A stretch of DNA of 64,000 nucleotides, taken from positions 930,001 to 994,000 of the forward strand of contig OZ037906.1 of NCBI GenBank assembly GCA_964035575.1, given 5' to 3'. The position numbers were made by a program, and so were the translations under genes. Numbering within the stretch: the stretch's first letter is position 1; each line of letters begins with the position of its first letter. This document shows, in pieces, positions 1 through 9,411 of this stretch. The notes beneath the pieces were generated by a model, which made no database searches, was not told the origin of the DNA, and was given only the letters and a program-made list of their open reading frames with translations. Source of the DNA: Rhynchopus sp. YZ270_cl-10 (Eukaryota; Euglenozoa; Diplonemea; Diplonemida; Diplonemidae).

Positions 1-1
1 G

Positions 2-289
2 GACTCCGATTCCGATTCCGACTCTGATTCCGACTCAGACTCCTCCGAGGAAGTTGAGGTGGTTGTGGAAGGTGCCAGCAGCGAGGAAGAGGAAGAAGAC
101 AACAAAGGCAACAAAGGCAAGCCCCAGGCGGAGGCCATGAGCGTAGACGAAGGCTCCAGCGACTCAAGCGACGAAGGCTCAAGTGACGACGACGCCCCAG
201 TAGCACAAAGCGCTTCAAAACCCCCTACCAAAAAATCCGCCAAGAAATCTGCCAAAAAACCGGCCAAAAAAGCAGCCAAGCGTAAGTAA
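2..289 (+). CDS. C-terminal end of an acidic Ser/Asp-rich protein with a lysine tail (5' partial)
   Basis: The reading frame is open from the window edge to a TAA at 287-289, so only the last 95 residues are visible. They begin with an alternating Asp-Ser tract, continue with glutamate- and serine/aspartate-rich clusters (for example SSEEEEED), and end in a basic tail of repeated KKSAKK/KKPAKK units. An acidic serine block followed by a lysine/alanine tail is typical of nucleolar or chromatin-associated proteins (nucleolin-, Nopp140- or H1-like composition), but composition alone does not give a function. The last codons, CGT AAG TAA, also resemble a 5' splice donor (GTAAGT), so the real protein could continue through an intron. 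An AATAAA-like sequence follows at about 384. Confidence 0.6.
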   Translation, partial: DSDSDSDSDSDSDSSEEVEVVVEGASSEEEEEDNKGNKGKPQAEAMSVDEGSSDSSDEGSSDDDAPVAQSASKPPTKKSAKKSAKKPAKKAAKRK

Positions 290-890
290 AGAGAGAAGAA
301 GAGGTCTTTGTCAGATAAGACATTAATAATCTATCCTTGCAGGGTTAGTGTGTGACCTTTTGACATTAGTGGAATGTCAATGCAATAAAAAGGAATCATC
401 AATAGGTTGGTCAATGTTGGTCAGACCCCCCTTTCCCCCCCTTTTAGGATGTGTGGGTCATTCATCTTTGGAGTTTTGTTTTGTTTTTTTTCGTTTCGCA
501 AAAAGGGGCAAAAAATAGGGGTAAAAAGGATACCCAAAAATTTCGAAAAAAAGAGAACGAAACCGTCAATAAAAAAACGAACGAAGTTGGTTTAAAAAAG
601 GTGACCGAGAGGGTTAGGTTCATCAACTTTTCTTTTTATTTTTTTATTTTTGTGGAAAAAGAGAAGAAGAAAAATTCAAAATGTCATGGGGAAAAAAAAT
701 GGAAAAAAGCGCCAAGAGTAAAGTATCACGATAAACAGATGGACAGGATTATGTTTTTTGCACCATCAAAACCAAAAAAAAAAAAAAAGACCCCCGAAAT
801 TATTCCCTTTTAAACTCTCCCCTATCTCCACCGCCAATCAACAACTTTAAATCTGTTGCAACACCACAGGCAAAGGAACACACCCTTTAG
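290..890. other. Intergenic spacer ending in a predicted splice acceptor
   Basis: AT-rich spacer with many A and T runs and no convincing reading frame. A degenerate copy of the dispersed hairpin repeat lies near 600-640 (GTGACCGAGAGGGTTAGG followed by TTCATC). The spacer ends in CACCCTTTAG (AG at 889-890), the likely acceptor for the downstream DOMON gene. Confidence 0.5.
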
Positions 891-967
891 TGTTTTCCCC
901 TTCAAAAAACTTAATGATGAAGATGACAGCGCTGCTGTTGGCAGCAGCCTTGCCGGTTCTGACTGCC
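877..967 (+). repeat. Duplicated leader and signal-peptide segment (copy 1; copy 2 at 5399-5489)
   Basis: About 90 bp covering the splice acceptor, 5' UTR and signal-peptide codons are nearly identical to 5399-5489 in front of the large DOMON gene. Differences are one A in a run, a G/A change beside the start codon and a couple of changes near the end. The two genes therefore share a recently copied 5' end. Confidence 0.85.
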
Positions 968-1483
968 GTGCACTGCACACCTTCTACCCTCGCGTTGGGT
1001 GGCAATGACAGTACAACATATGAGTGCAACCAGACCGTTGTCACGGGAGTGTTCGTGCACTGGAGGATGGAGAGGAACACCGGCGCAGTGTCGCTTGCCA
1101 TCACCTCGCCCATCGAGAAGTTAGGATGGATTGGTCTGACTGTGGCAAAGAAAGCTGGCAAGATGTATCCTGCAGAGGGGCCCATCGGGTACGACAATAA
1201 CACCGCCTTCGATGTGGGTACGTACAACGTGAACAACCCATATGGAACGGATCCCATCGTTGTGCCCTCGACAACACAGGAGCTCATCAACTCCTCGGTC
1301 TCGTTTGCTGACGGCGTTGCGACGCTGCGTTACTCGAGAATGATGACCAACACTGGTGGGTTGAACCTTAAGCCGGACAGACCCACGTGGCTCAACTTCG
1401 CCATCTCCCCGAACTTCCCTATTGCGTTCCACGATCTGCAAAAGCCGTTCAGCATCGTACTCTCTGCTGTTGCGCAGCTGTAA
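914..1483 (+). CDS. Secreted single-DOMON-domain protein
   Basis: About 189 residues. The start is set at 914 (or the next ATG, 917) because the paralogue at 5439 begins with the same MKMTALLLAA signal peptide; the predicted acceptor AG is at 889-890. After the signal peptide there is a single DOMON-type beta-sandwich domain (conserved FVHWRME, GWIGLTVAK and NFAISPN segments). The protein ends in SAVAQL with no transmembrane part. DOMON domains bind haem or sugars and often sit outside b561 electron-transfer proteins. This gene looks like a short version of the neighbour: its leader matches the neighbour's 5' end and its domain matches the neighbour's fourth DOMON, with about 100 identical nucleotides (1048-1150 against 7135-7235). 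It is probably secreted. Whether it is functional or a duplication by-product is not decided here, but the frame is intact and substitutions are mostly codon-compatible. Confidence 0.8.
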   Translation: MMKMTALLLAAALPVLTAVHCTPSTLALGGNDSTTYECNQTVVTGVFVHWRMERNTGAVSLAITSPIEKLGWIGLTVAKKAGKMYPAEGPIGYDNNTAFDVGTYNVNNPYGTDPIVVPSTTQELINSSVSFADGVATLRYSRMMTNTGGLNLKPDRPTWLNFAISPNFPIAFHDLQKPFSIVLSAVAQL

Positions 1484-2118
1484 TCAACATGCTAGACTGC
1501 AGAGATGGCAGGCTGGGTTTATGTTCGGGTGCGGTTGCTGTTCCTTAATATAGTGTTAATGATGCTGGCATAGGGAATGGAAAAAAAAATTAGAAACGCG
1601 TTACTGTGGTAAATAGCGTGTGGCAATAAAAACCCCCTTTTCAAAAAAAGCAGTGGCAAGAAACACTCCTGTCTATTGCTCAACAAAAAAGGTCATTGCA
1701 ACCTTTTTCGTGTAGTGTGTCAGTGTGAAACAGGCGTTTTAAACCAGCCTGGAGTTTTACCTCTTTTGTTGTATTCGCGTGGTGACCGATGAGCCTAAGC
1801 ACGAGAGGCTTAGGTTCATCTATTATTTTGTTCTCTTTTGTTATCGGTTTATACCGCTTTCAAGGGATTGCGATCAACGAAAAACAACTTTACTTACCTT
1901 GTTTTGATGAGCCTTACCCGATCCTATTTTTTTGACCGGAGAAGTATACTTTCATCTGGGACTGGCATCTTACGTCGGTCAGTCGGAAGCCCTCTTTTTT
2001 TTCATGCCATCCGACACCCACAGCACCGGGGGGGAACACGCCATTATTTACACACTCCGTTCGGCCTCTCTTCCCTTCTTCTTCTTCTTCTTCTTCCTCA
2101 TCCTCCTCCTCCCTTCCC
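1484..2118. other. Intergenic spacer with a hairpin repeat and pyrimidine tract
   Basis: AT-rich spacer. It holds a copy of the dispersed hairpin family at about 1780-1823 (CCTAAGC, loop ACGAGAG, GCTTAGG, then TTCATC). It ends in a 40-nt pyrimidine tract (2078-2118) directly before the next start codon. No gene seen. Confidence 0.5.
1780..1823 (+). repeat. Dispersed hairpin repeat (CTAAGC...GCTTAG + TCATC)
   Basis: Stem CCTAAGC/GCTTAGG around loop ACGAGAG, followed by TTCATC, in the spacer after the single-DOMON gene. Member of the family most dense at 55707-56665, in the same orientation. Confidence 0.6.
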
Positions 2119-3039
2119 ATGCAACTCTCCGCATTGTATGATGAAGAAAGCGCTGCACGAAAGGTTTTATGCGATGCAGAGATTTGCCTCCGAAGGTTTT
2201 TGAGGAATACTGTACAGGCACACTATCCGAGGGAGTGCGCTGCCTTGACGTTGGTTGCGTCTGAGGAGGCTTCACCGCCGAAGCGACGGAGGCGGTGGGA
2301 ACGCAACATCGGGAAGGTCATGACCCACACTCTACTACAAAAACAACGTGCCGAAGATCTCCGTGACATTGCCTGCGCTGTACGTCAAGGAATGATAAGC
2401 ATCACCGACGCAGAGCGATATTACCGACGAGAGATTACCTCCTCTGAGGCCGCCACCCGCTGTGACGCCACTTCCCACATCCTTTCCCTTGGTCTAGGAT
2501 ATCTGGAAGCAAAAAATCGCACACTAATCTCCGACCGCAGCGACCGTCTCCTCAACGTAGAGTACGACCGATGGAGACGAGGAACCAAACGATATCTTCG
2601 AGCCCGCGGCTGCGCTTCAGGGCCAACAGAGCGTGGGGTATACTGCAAAGCGTGCGATACGCATATAATAGGAAGAGAAGGGTTTTGTGTTGCAACCGGT
2701 TTGAGCCACGAGTTGAATCTGCCGTGCAGTCAGTGTGGTGTTGTTGTGAAGGGGAAAAATTCGTCGTACTGTGCGAAAACAGGAAAGCTTCATGCAAGTG
2801 CACATGACGCAGCTAGGTTGCTACCACAGTACTCTGGAGCACGATGGAATTGGCAGTACGGCGGTCAGATGTATTCTGAAGGGACACACACCATGAAGGA
2901 GATTTCCGCAGGTGGTTTGGTGTACGATGCATTGATAAACGCCTTTCACGTGGAGGTGCAAAATACAATACACCACAGCATGCTCTTTCACGAAGAAGAA
3001 CAGAGCGAAGCCGCGTCTCCTATCACAGAATCTGCGTGA
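2119..3039 (+). CDS. Hypothetical protein with two tandem CxxC-x10/11-C-x6-H zinc-knuckle-like motifs
   Basis: 306 residues, family not recognised. The N-terminal half is charged and probably helical, with a basic patch KRRRRWER near residues 55-62. Residues about 174-223 contain two copies of one pattern: CKAC, ten residues, C, six residues, H (FCVATGLSH); then CSQC, eleven residues, C, six residues, H (YCAKTGKLH). The matching spacing and the shared C-x-x-T-G-x-x-H element suggest an internal duplication of a CCCH zinc-binding unit. The C-terminal third is neutral and ends in an acidic tail. The ATG follows a pyrimidine tract (2078-2118) without an intervening AG. If trans-splicing uses an AG downstream of that tract, translation could instead start at the internal Met around residue 68, which still keeps both motifs. 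Function unknown; RNA or protein binding is a guess. Confidence 0.65.
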   Translation: MQLSALYDEESAARKVLCDAEICLRRFLRNTVQAHYPRECAALTLVASEEASPPKRRRRWERNIGKVMTHTLLQKQRAEDLRDIACAVRQGMISITDAERYYRREITSSEAATRCDATSHILSLGLGYLEAKNRTLISDRSDRLLNVEYDRWRRGTKRYLRARGCASGPTERGVYCKACDTHIIGREGFCVATGLSHELNLPCSQCGVVVKGKNSSYCAKTGKLHASAHDAARLLPQYSGARWNWQYGGQMYSEGTHTMKEISAGGLVYDALINAFHVEVQNTIHHSMLFHEEEQSEAASPITESA

Positions 3040-3290
3040 TTCTTCTTTTGAGTTTTTTTTTTTTCAACCTTTTTTTAAACATTCTCTTGCAAATTCATTT
3101 TTTTCATTTACAAAAAATTAGAAATATCGAAAAAAAGACATCCCCACAACATTCCCTGACTCCAAAATCCGCACAATTTCACAAAAAATTAAGGTTGCTA
3201 ATAGACCTTTTCTCCCTTTTCCTCCAAAAAAGGGTATTATATTACAGAGGGGCAAACCCGTAAACCCGCAAACCGGGGATTTTTAAAAAT

Positions 3291-4802
3291 ATGGCGAACA
3301 CCACGAAGCTTTCTTCGCTGGGCCTGCGGTCGACGTTTCTTGCGAGGGAGCGTATGTCGCATCACTTCAACAGCGAAGGGGAGGTCCGGTTTGGGAGAGA
3401 GGCGGCGACGCAGTTGTTTGCTGCAGAGAAGCACACGAGACAGCGTCTTCACGACGCCGACGATGCGGCAGTTCTGAAGGAAATGGCACTACCAAACTCC
3501 TCTTTGGGACAGATGTCGCATGCGTTCCGTACTGCAGGAAACCGCCACCTCGACGCGATTCACACCATCTCAAGCATTGCATACCACGAACACTCCGATG
3601 TCACCCACCCGGACGGTAGGGTTGCAACATCCGAACCTGGTTTTGACCCAAAAACGCTCTTCTCCACCTCCTCCGATGGAGCTGTTACGGTCTCCACAGG
3701 GAAGAATTCTCCGAAACAAAGTGTTCCTGCCGCATTCTCCGGAACATCACCCCTCTGGGTAACCGGGGTGTATGATGGCGAGGAGTGGGGAGGGCAGTTG
3801 GAAGGCGCTGTGCAGGAGATGCGCTCTGTGAATGGAATGACGCAGATCCATCTGGAGGAGACTGCGGTGGTGGCTGGGTCGTTTAAAAGGCAGGAGGGCA
3901 CTGCGATTCGGTCGTTGCTTGCGACAGCGTCGTTCTGTGCAGGGGAAGCCAAGCAGCACCTATTGTATTTAACCTCTTTGCATCGGAGCGTTGCATTGCA
4001 ACCTGCGGTACAAATACAGCTTGTCGGGTATGTTGCAGAATTGATGGCATTGTTGTCGATGATTAACCGTGCTGTAGCGGATTCGACTGAAGGTCTTCCG
4101 TTGGACATCCGCGCAATGCTGTGCAAAGTTGCGGCATCAGAGCTATTAGTGAAGGTATACAATTTCAGACACAGTGTAGATCTGACAGAGTCTGCAAATC
4201 CGACAGTGTTCACACAGTTTCCTCAAAAAAATTCCGACCTCTGCCGCATGCTGTGCGCGAACTACGCAGAGCGGATGCACAGCACCCTGCTCGAATCCTC
4301 CTCACGGTGGTACAACAATGGGTCGTACCTCGGGGAGGCTTTGAAATACCTTGTGAGGATGCCGATGGTGTATGCTAATCTGTTTGTCTTCCCGGGGAAA
4401 TGGACAGGGGTGTTGTTGAATAGGCGATTTGCGGCAAAAGGGTTTGCGTTTTGCGAGACTTCACGGAAGGTGGTGCTACACCAGGCCGAGCTTGGGGTGA
4501 GTGTGGAGGATTACTGGCAGCATGAAGCCAGTGTCGACGTCGATGTCTTCACTGGCGCCTTCGTTCAGCAGCAGATGTACGCAAACCTGCAGCTCGACAT
4601 CGTCACAGCTCCCCCCGAGATCCGCCCCACCCTCTCAGCCTGGCACACCCTTCTCGGCATGCGTCTCGTCGAGCATGACGCCGCCTTCCACCTTGCTGAC
4701 GGCTCGCTCGCAGCGTCAGGCCTCACAAACATCCACAACTCCATTCAGAAGTACACAGTCGATTTGTTAGTAGATGCAGATCAGGTGCTCAAATGCATGT
4801 AA
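3291..4802 (+). CDS. Hypothetical 503-aa protein, faintly like the C-terminal half of an acyl-CoA dehydrogenase
   Basis: Single-exon frame with strong codon bias, ATG at 3291 (context AAAAATATGG), stop TAA at 4800-4802. A likely acceptor (ATATTACAG, AG about 3245) lies 45 nt upstream. No signal peptide or membrane segment is obvious. From about residue 195 the sequence is largely helical. A stretch beginning GSFKRQEGTAIRSLLA, then QLVGYVAELMAL and LCKVAASELLVKV, has the order of helices seen in acyl-CoA dehydrogenase C-terminal domains of the VLCAD/ACAD9 type, followed by about 250 further residues, as in those enzymes. No FAD- or CoA-binding signature or catalytic glutamate could be identified and the N-terminal 190 residues match nothing I know. 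The resemblance is weak; treat the function as unknown. Confidence 0.6.
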   Translation: MANTTKLSSLGLRSTFLARERMSHHFNSEGEVRFGREAATQLFAAEKHTRQRLHDADDAAVLKEMALPNSSLGQMSHAFRTAGNRHLDAIHTISSIAYHEHSDVTHPDGRVATSEPGFDPKTLFSTSSDGAVTVSTGKNSPKQSVPAAFSGTSPLWVTGVYDGEEWGGQLEGAVQEMRSVNGMTQIHLEETAVVAGSFKRQEGTAIRSLLATASFCAGEAKQHLLYLTSLHRSVALQPAVQIQLVGYVAELMALLSMINRAVADSTEGLPLDIRAMLCKVAASELLVKVYNFRHSVDLTESANPTVFTQFPQKNSDLCRMLCANYAERMHSTLLESSSRWYNNGSYLGEALKYLVRMPMVYANLFVFPGKWTGVLLNRRFAAKGFAFCETSRKVVLHQAELGVSVEDYWQHEASVDVDVFTGAFVQQQMYANLQLDIVTAPPEIRPTLSAWHTLLGMRLVEHDAAFHLADGSLAASGLTNIHNSIQKYTVDLLVDADQVLKCM

Positions 4803-5438
4803 TAAGAGAGGTGTCTACACTAACACCAAGTTTTCAGCAAAAAAAGGTTGTGGATTTGGTCTCGCTTGTTGGCGAGGGTTTTGGAGAAAAAAAGTGGGGG
4901 GGGAAGGATGTGCGTATCTTTAGTCCGCTTTCTCTTGATTTTCTTTGGTGTGTGGTTCTCAAAAGCTCGCAACCCTCTTGCCAGGCTCGATATGCCTGAG
5001 TCAGGTTCTCAGCTGCGCAATATTATTAGTGACCGTATGATGAAAAATCAAACACAACCACTCTGTCACCTCCGAACTGAGTCGGCACCTTGTGTGCTGG
5101 TGTGCGTAATTACTGTGTTTTTCATCCAAATACCTGGCTGACCGTTCCAAAGGCTGGCAGAGTTTACAAAAATCATATTTCCGCGAAAGTCTGCCGGGCT
5201 TCCTCTCTGAAATAAAGAGAAAAAGATGGCCCCTGCTCTGTTGAAGCTTTATTTGCTTTTCTGGGCTTGTTCAGTTCCTTAACCTAGTCCTCAAGACACA
5301 GCACTCGATGCCATTTTTCGGCGCTTTCAATCATGATTTAAAAGAACCATGCTTTAAATCTGTTATCTTAGACCCACAACACACCCCAGGTAACAAATAA
5401 ACACACCCTTTAGTGTTTTCCCCTTCAAAAACTTAATA
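4803..5438. other. Intergenic spacer ending in the duplicated leader
   Basis: No gene seen. It contains the short motif GGTGTCTACAC at about 4810, which recurs near 24030, 36765 and 57270. It ends with the second copy of the duplicated acceptor and leader (AG at 5412-5413) used by the large DOMON gene. Confidence 0.45.
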
Positions 5439-5489
5439 ATGAAGATGACAGCGCTGCTGTTGGCAGCAGCCTTGCCGGCCCTGACTGCC
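5399..5489 (+). repeat. Duplicated leader and signal-peptide segment (copy 2)
   Basis: Partner of 877-967: acceptor CACCCTTTAG, the same 5' UTR (GTGTTTTCCCCTTC) and the same signal-peptide codons. Confidence 0.85.
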
Positions 5490-8400
5490 ACCACCTACGA
5501 GCCTGCACAGTGCGTGCCTTCGACGCAGGTTGCAGAGAACGGTCTGCCGTACCTGTGCATGCAGACGCTGAACGAGAACGTGACGTTCCACTACCGTCTT
5601 GACGAGGCGAGCCAGAACCTGTCCGTGATGGTGTTCGTTACAGGCAGTGCTGCCGCAAAGGCCACAGGGTGGATCGGTGTGACGGTTGCTGAGGACGTTG
5701 ACAAGATGGGACCTGCTGCAGGCGCGCTCGCAAACTTCACCCAGGCCGAGGACGGCAGCTACACCTCGACAGTTGAGGGCTACAGTGTTGTGCAGCCGGA
5801 CGGCAGCGGTGCCGACCCTGTCACCCCCGAGCCCACCATGCAGTTTATCAACTCTTCGGCAACCGTGAACTGGGGTGGCACCGTCAGCTTCCGTTTTGCG
5901 AGGAAGCTTACCGGTGATGGACTTAAGCCTCTGGACCTCACCCAACCGACGTACTTCAACGTTGCGTTCGGAACGGCGCCCGTTGGCAACTACCACCTGT
6001 ACGCCCATCAGATCACAGTGAACCTGCGCTCCGTCCCTGCCCCGGTCTGCATTCCTTCGCAGCTGAGCGACCTGTCCGGCACACTCTACGCCTGCAAGCA
6101 GCTTGTCAAGCCCGGCGTATGGACTCACTGGAGGCTGAGCGGCTCGACAGTCTCCCTTGCTCTTACCTCGGAGGTGATGGAGCCTGGCTGGCTGGGAATG
6201 ACCCTTGCGACCGACAGGGGACACATGGAAGGTGCCAGAGGTGTGATCGGTATCTGCACCACGCCTGGACAGGACTGCTCTGCCGGCACGTACAACGTGT
6301 CCTCCCCCTTCCAGTCGAACCTGTCGAACGTGGCTGTGCCGGACCCTGAGCAGAAGCTCATCTCGTCCAGCTTCTCCTACGAGGGCGGTATGGCGGTGCT
6401 CCGCTACGAGCGCGCACTCAAGGGCTCTGGGGGTATTGACATCGACGTCTCTGTGCCGACGAACATCAACATTGCTGCCAGTGCGAGTTACCCGATCAGG
6501 GGACACACCTTCGCCGCCACCTTCCAGGTTCTCTTCAACCAAAACCCTGCCCCACTGTGCCAGAGCACTGTGTTCCTTGTGGATGACACCACCGAGTACG
6601 AGTGCACGCAGAACATCATGGACGGCGTCACCATGTTCTGGAGGCTTGACAGAGTGCTGGGCCACGTCTCTGTTGCTGTGACCTCGCCCATCAAGGGGTG
6701 GACTGGGCTGGTTGTTGCCGAAGAGATCGAGAAGATGGGACCTTCGAAGGGTGTCATTGGCGTGTCGACAGGCACCGTCCAGACGTACGACATCATCCAG
6801 CCGGACGGGAACTACCCCCTGACACCGAGCACCACCGAGACACTCCTCAACTCCAGCTACAGTCAGGAGAACGGCGTTGCGACCCTGAAGTTTGCACGTG
6901 CGCTCTCGGGTGCAGGTGGAGAGGACTACCTTGCCGACGCAGCGACCATGCTCAACTTCGCCATGGGGCCCTACCAGACAGAGATTGAGGAGCACTCGTC
7001 ATCCGACGCTCACCAGTTCAATGTGACCCTTGGTGCATACGCCCGCGACGTTGTGTACTGCACACCTTCCACCCTCGCGCTGAGCAGCGCCGACAGCACA
7101 ACATACGAGTGCACCCAGACCGTTGACACAGGCGTGTTCGTGCACTGGAGGATGGAGAGGAACACCGGCGCAGTGTCGCTTGCCATCACCTCGCCCATCG
7201 AGAAGTTAGGATGGATTGGTCTGACTGTGGCAAAGGACGCTGGCCAGATGTGGCCTGCATGGGGACCCATCGGATACGACAACAACACCGAATTCGAGGT
7301 GGGTACGTACGAAGTCAACAACCCATACTCGGGGGGTGCTGTCGTTGTGCCCTCGACAACACAGGAGCTCATCAACTCCTCGGTCTCGTTTGCTGACGGC
7401 GTTGCGACGCTGCGCTTCTCGAGAATGATGACCAACGCTGGTGGGATGGACCTTCAGGCGGACAGCGCCACGAACCTCAACTTCGCCATCTCCCCGAACT
7501 TCCCTATTGAGATCCACAGTAATGCAAAGGCGTTCAGCATCCTGCTCTCTGCTGTTGCGCAGCCGTGGTCGCCATCCCAGGCCCCTTCACCTGCACCTGT
7601 GTCTACCCCTGCACCGACACCTGCAGATGGGGGATGCACACCCTCCACGATCCTCGTCAACACCGCAGGCACCACAACGTACGAGTGCACGGTCGACCTG
7701 GACAGTGACGCGGGCATCTCCATGCACTGGAGGATCGGAGCCGACAGCGAGGAGGTTGCCTTCGCATTGGTGAGCACCACAGGCGTGCAGGGCTGGATCG
7801 GTCTGTCTGTTGCTGGCACCGAGGGGTCCATGGGTGGAGCCACCGGTGTCATCGCGAACAACCTCGAGGGCAAGTTTGTGATCCAGACGTACGACATCAA
7901 CTCCTACACTTCCAACCCGATCCTCGTCAAGAACGACGAGCCCCTTATCAACTCCTCCATGGAGACTGCCAACGGTGCTGCTGTCTTCAGATTTGCCCGC
8001 AAGGTTGTGGACGGCCAGGGACACCCGCTCGTTCTGGACGGAACACACTTCAACTACGCACGTTCCCCGAATGTCCTCCCTGCCAAGCACAACGTGAACG
8101 GCATGCAGACGATCAACCTGGTCTCTGGGTCTGCCACTGTCAACAGCAACAAGACCAAGAAGATGGTGCACGGATCCATCATGATTGCCGCGTGGATCTT
8201 CCTGGTGCCCCTTGGTGCATTCCTGAAGAGATACGGAAAGGGTGTCTTTGGGATGGGGATCAACCAGTTCTACGGGCACATTGTGCTGATGATGTGTGCC
8301 GTTGCGTTCACCATTGTGAGCATCGCCATGGCAAAAAGCTGGAACCTGGGCACTGGGTTCAAGGGGCACGGATCGATCATGTACATCATTGTTGTCATCG

Positions 8401-8699
8401 CGATGTCGACCAACCCTGCCATTGGAATCCTCATGTACATCTTCGCGAGAGACCCCAACGACCCGAAGAGATGGATCTTTTCCTACTCCCACAAGCTTCT
8501 CGGGTACTTCCTCGTTATCTTCGCCACCGTGCAGTGCCTGTACGGAGTTGAGTCCCTTGCCACCACAGAGAACGTGTCTCGCACCCCCTGGTACGTGGTC
8601 ATCTTTGGATCCCTCGGAATCTTCACTCTCGCCGCAATCTGGTGTGAGGTGAAGCTTCTCAAGAAGAAGAGCGTAGGCTACACTGAGATCCAGCATTAA
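5439..8699 (+). CDS. Five-DOMON cytochrome b561 membrane protein (CYBDOM type)
   Basis: 1086 residues. A signal peptide (1-17) is followed by five DOMON repeats at roughly 25-195, 200-375, 378-545, 550-715 and 735-905, each starting with a C-x-PST/C-x-PSQ-like segment and carrying GW(I/L/T)G and an N-F/N-A strand. A proline/alanine-rich linker (SPSQAPSPAPVS) precedes the fifth. The C-terminus is a cytochrome b561 core with five predicted membrane helices. Histidines at about 911 (KMVHGSI), 947 (FYGHIV), 977 (FKGHGS) and 1018 (YSHKLLG) fit the four conserved haem-ligand positions. Known members move electrons from ascorbate or similar donors across membranes and reduce ferric iron or monodehydroascorbate. 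The topology places the DOMON array outside the cell or in a lumen. The tail ends in YTEIQH, a YxxPhi-type sorting motif. No introns. Five DOMONs are more than the one or two usual in animal and plant relatives. Confidence 0.9.
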   Translation: MKMTALLLAAALPALTATTYEPAQCVPSTQVAENGLPYLCMQTLNENVTFHYRLDEASQNLSVMVFVTGSAAAKATGWIGVTVAEDVDKMGPAAGALANFTQAEDGSYTSTVEGYSVVQPDGSGADPVTPEPTMQFINSSATVNWGGTVSFRFARKLTGDGLKPLDLTQPTYFNVAFGTAPVGNYHLYAHQITVNLRSVPAPVCIPSQLSDLSGTLYACKQLVKPGVWTHWRLSGSTVSLALTSEVMEPGWLGMTLATDRGHMEGARGVIGICTTPGQDCSAGTYNVSSPFQSNLSNVAVPDPEQKLISSSFSYEGGMAVLRYERALKGSGGIDIDVSVPTNINIAASASYPIRGHTFAATFQVLFNQNPAPLCQSTVFLVDDTTEYECTQNIMDGVTMFWRLDRVLGHVSVAVTSPIKGWTGLVVAEEIEKMGPSKGVIGVSTGTVQTYDIIQPDGNYPLTPSTTETLLNSSYSQENGVATLKFARALSGAGGEDYLADAATMLNFAMGPYQTEIEEHSSSDAHQFNVTLGAYARDVVYCTPSTLALSSADSTTYECTQTVDTGVFVHWRMERNTGAVSLAITSPIEKLGWIGLTVAKDAGQMWPAWGPIGYDNNTEFEVGTYEVNNPYSGGAVVVPSTTQELINSSVSFADGVATLRFSRMMTNAGGMDLQADSATNLNFAISPNFPIEIHSNAKAFSILLSAVAQPWSPSQAPSPAPVSTPAPTPADGGCTPSTILVNTAGTTTYECTVDLDSDAGISMHWRIGADSEEVAFALVSTTGVQGWIGLSVAGTEGSMGGATGVIANNLEGKFVIQTYDINSYTSNPILVKNDEPLINSSMETANGAAVFRFARKVVDGQGHPLVLDGTHFNYARSPNVLPAKHNVNGMQTINLVSGSATVNSNKTKKMVHGSIMIAAWIFLVPLGAFLKRYGKGVFGMGINQFYGHIVLMMCAVAFTIVSIAMAKSWNLGTGFKGHGSIMYIIVVIAMSTNPAIGILMYIFARDPNDPKRWIFSYSHKLLGYFLVIFATVQCLYGVESLATTENVSRTPWYVVIFGSLGIFTLAAIWCEVKLLKKKSVGYTEIQH

Positions 8700-9411
8700 A
8701 AACGGGGAACAAAAAACGGGATAAAACCAGTGGGGGGCATGTGCCGGGGGGGACTTTTATTTTTTATACGTACGATGTCACACCCAGGATCTCAAAAAAA
8801 GGGGAGGGCGGTGACACTTTCAAGGCTAACTCAACAGCTGTATTTTGAAGTGGGGGGGAAGTGTGGAATGACTCTTTTTTTTTTTTTTCTCCGTTCTTTT
8901 TTTTTTTTTTTTTCATTTTGACTCTTCCCGCTTGGTCCCACCCTATACCCGCAAGAATGGATAGGCGGAGTGGGGGGTGTGGGTGTCCAGCGTTGTGTTT
9001 TCGTGAGTATCAGCAAGAAGAAAAAAAAAATCAAAAAAAAAAAAAATCAATTTGGGTTTTCATTATCCCTCCACACACTTTTTTTTTCAAATTCCTTTTT
9101 TTTCCCCACTCCCCCAATTTAAAAAAAAATGCAAAAAAAAAACCCCCCCAAGGGTTGTCCTTCGGGGATGAAAAACGTATTCATGAGAGAAGCAAAGCAC
9201 ATCTCGGTGTCTTTTTTTTGTTTTTGTTTTTGTTTTTTTTTACGCAAAAAAAAAAAAAAAAAAGAAGAACAATTGGGGGTGCGGTGTGTTCAGTATCACC
9301 CCCACCTCCACTCACACCAGCATTGTTTGTTTTGCCGCTTCCACCCTCTCCTTTGGTATAGATGTACGCGCAGAGGGGGGGCACAATCATCTTTCAATTT
9401 TTCTTTAGTTT
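8700..9411. other. Low-complexity spacer
   Basis: Dominated by T and A homopolymers, with pyrimidine tracts near 8875-8915. The apparent frames here are low-complexity translations. Nothing else seen. Confidence 0.5.

Noticed and set aside
2078-2118. Pyrimidine tract as a simple microsatellite only
   Set aside because: It is a (TTC)n-like tract, but its position directly before a start codon matches the acceptor tracts of other genes, so it is treated as part of the gene's 5' region.
5433-6995. A 520-codon minus-strand frame opposite the DOMON/b561 gene
   Set aside because: Shadow of the GC-rich plus-strand gene. The plus strand has recognisable domains and the minus frame has none.
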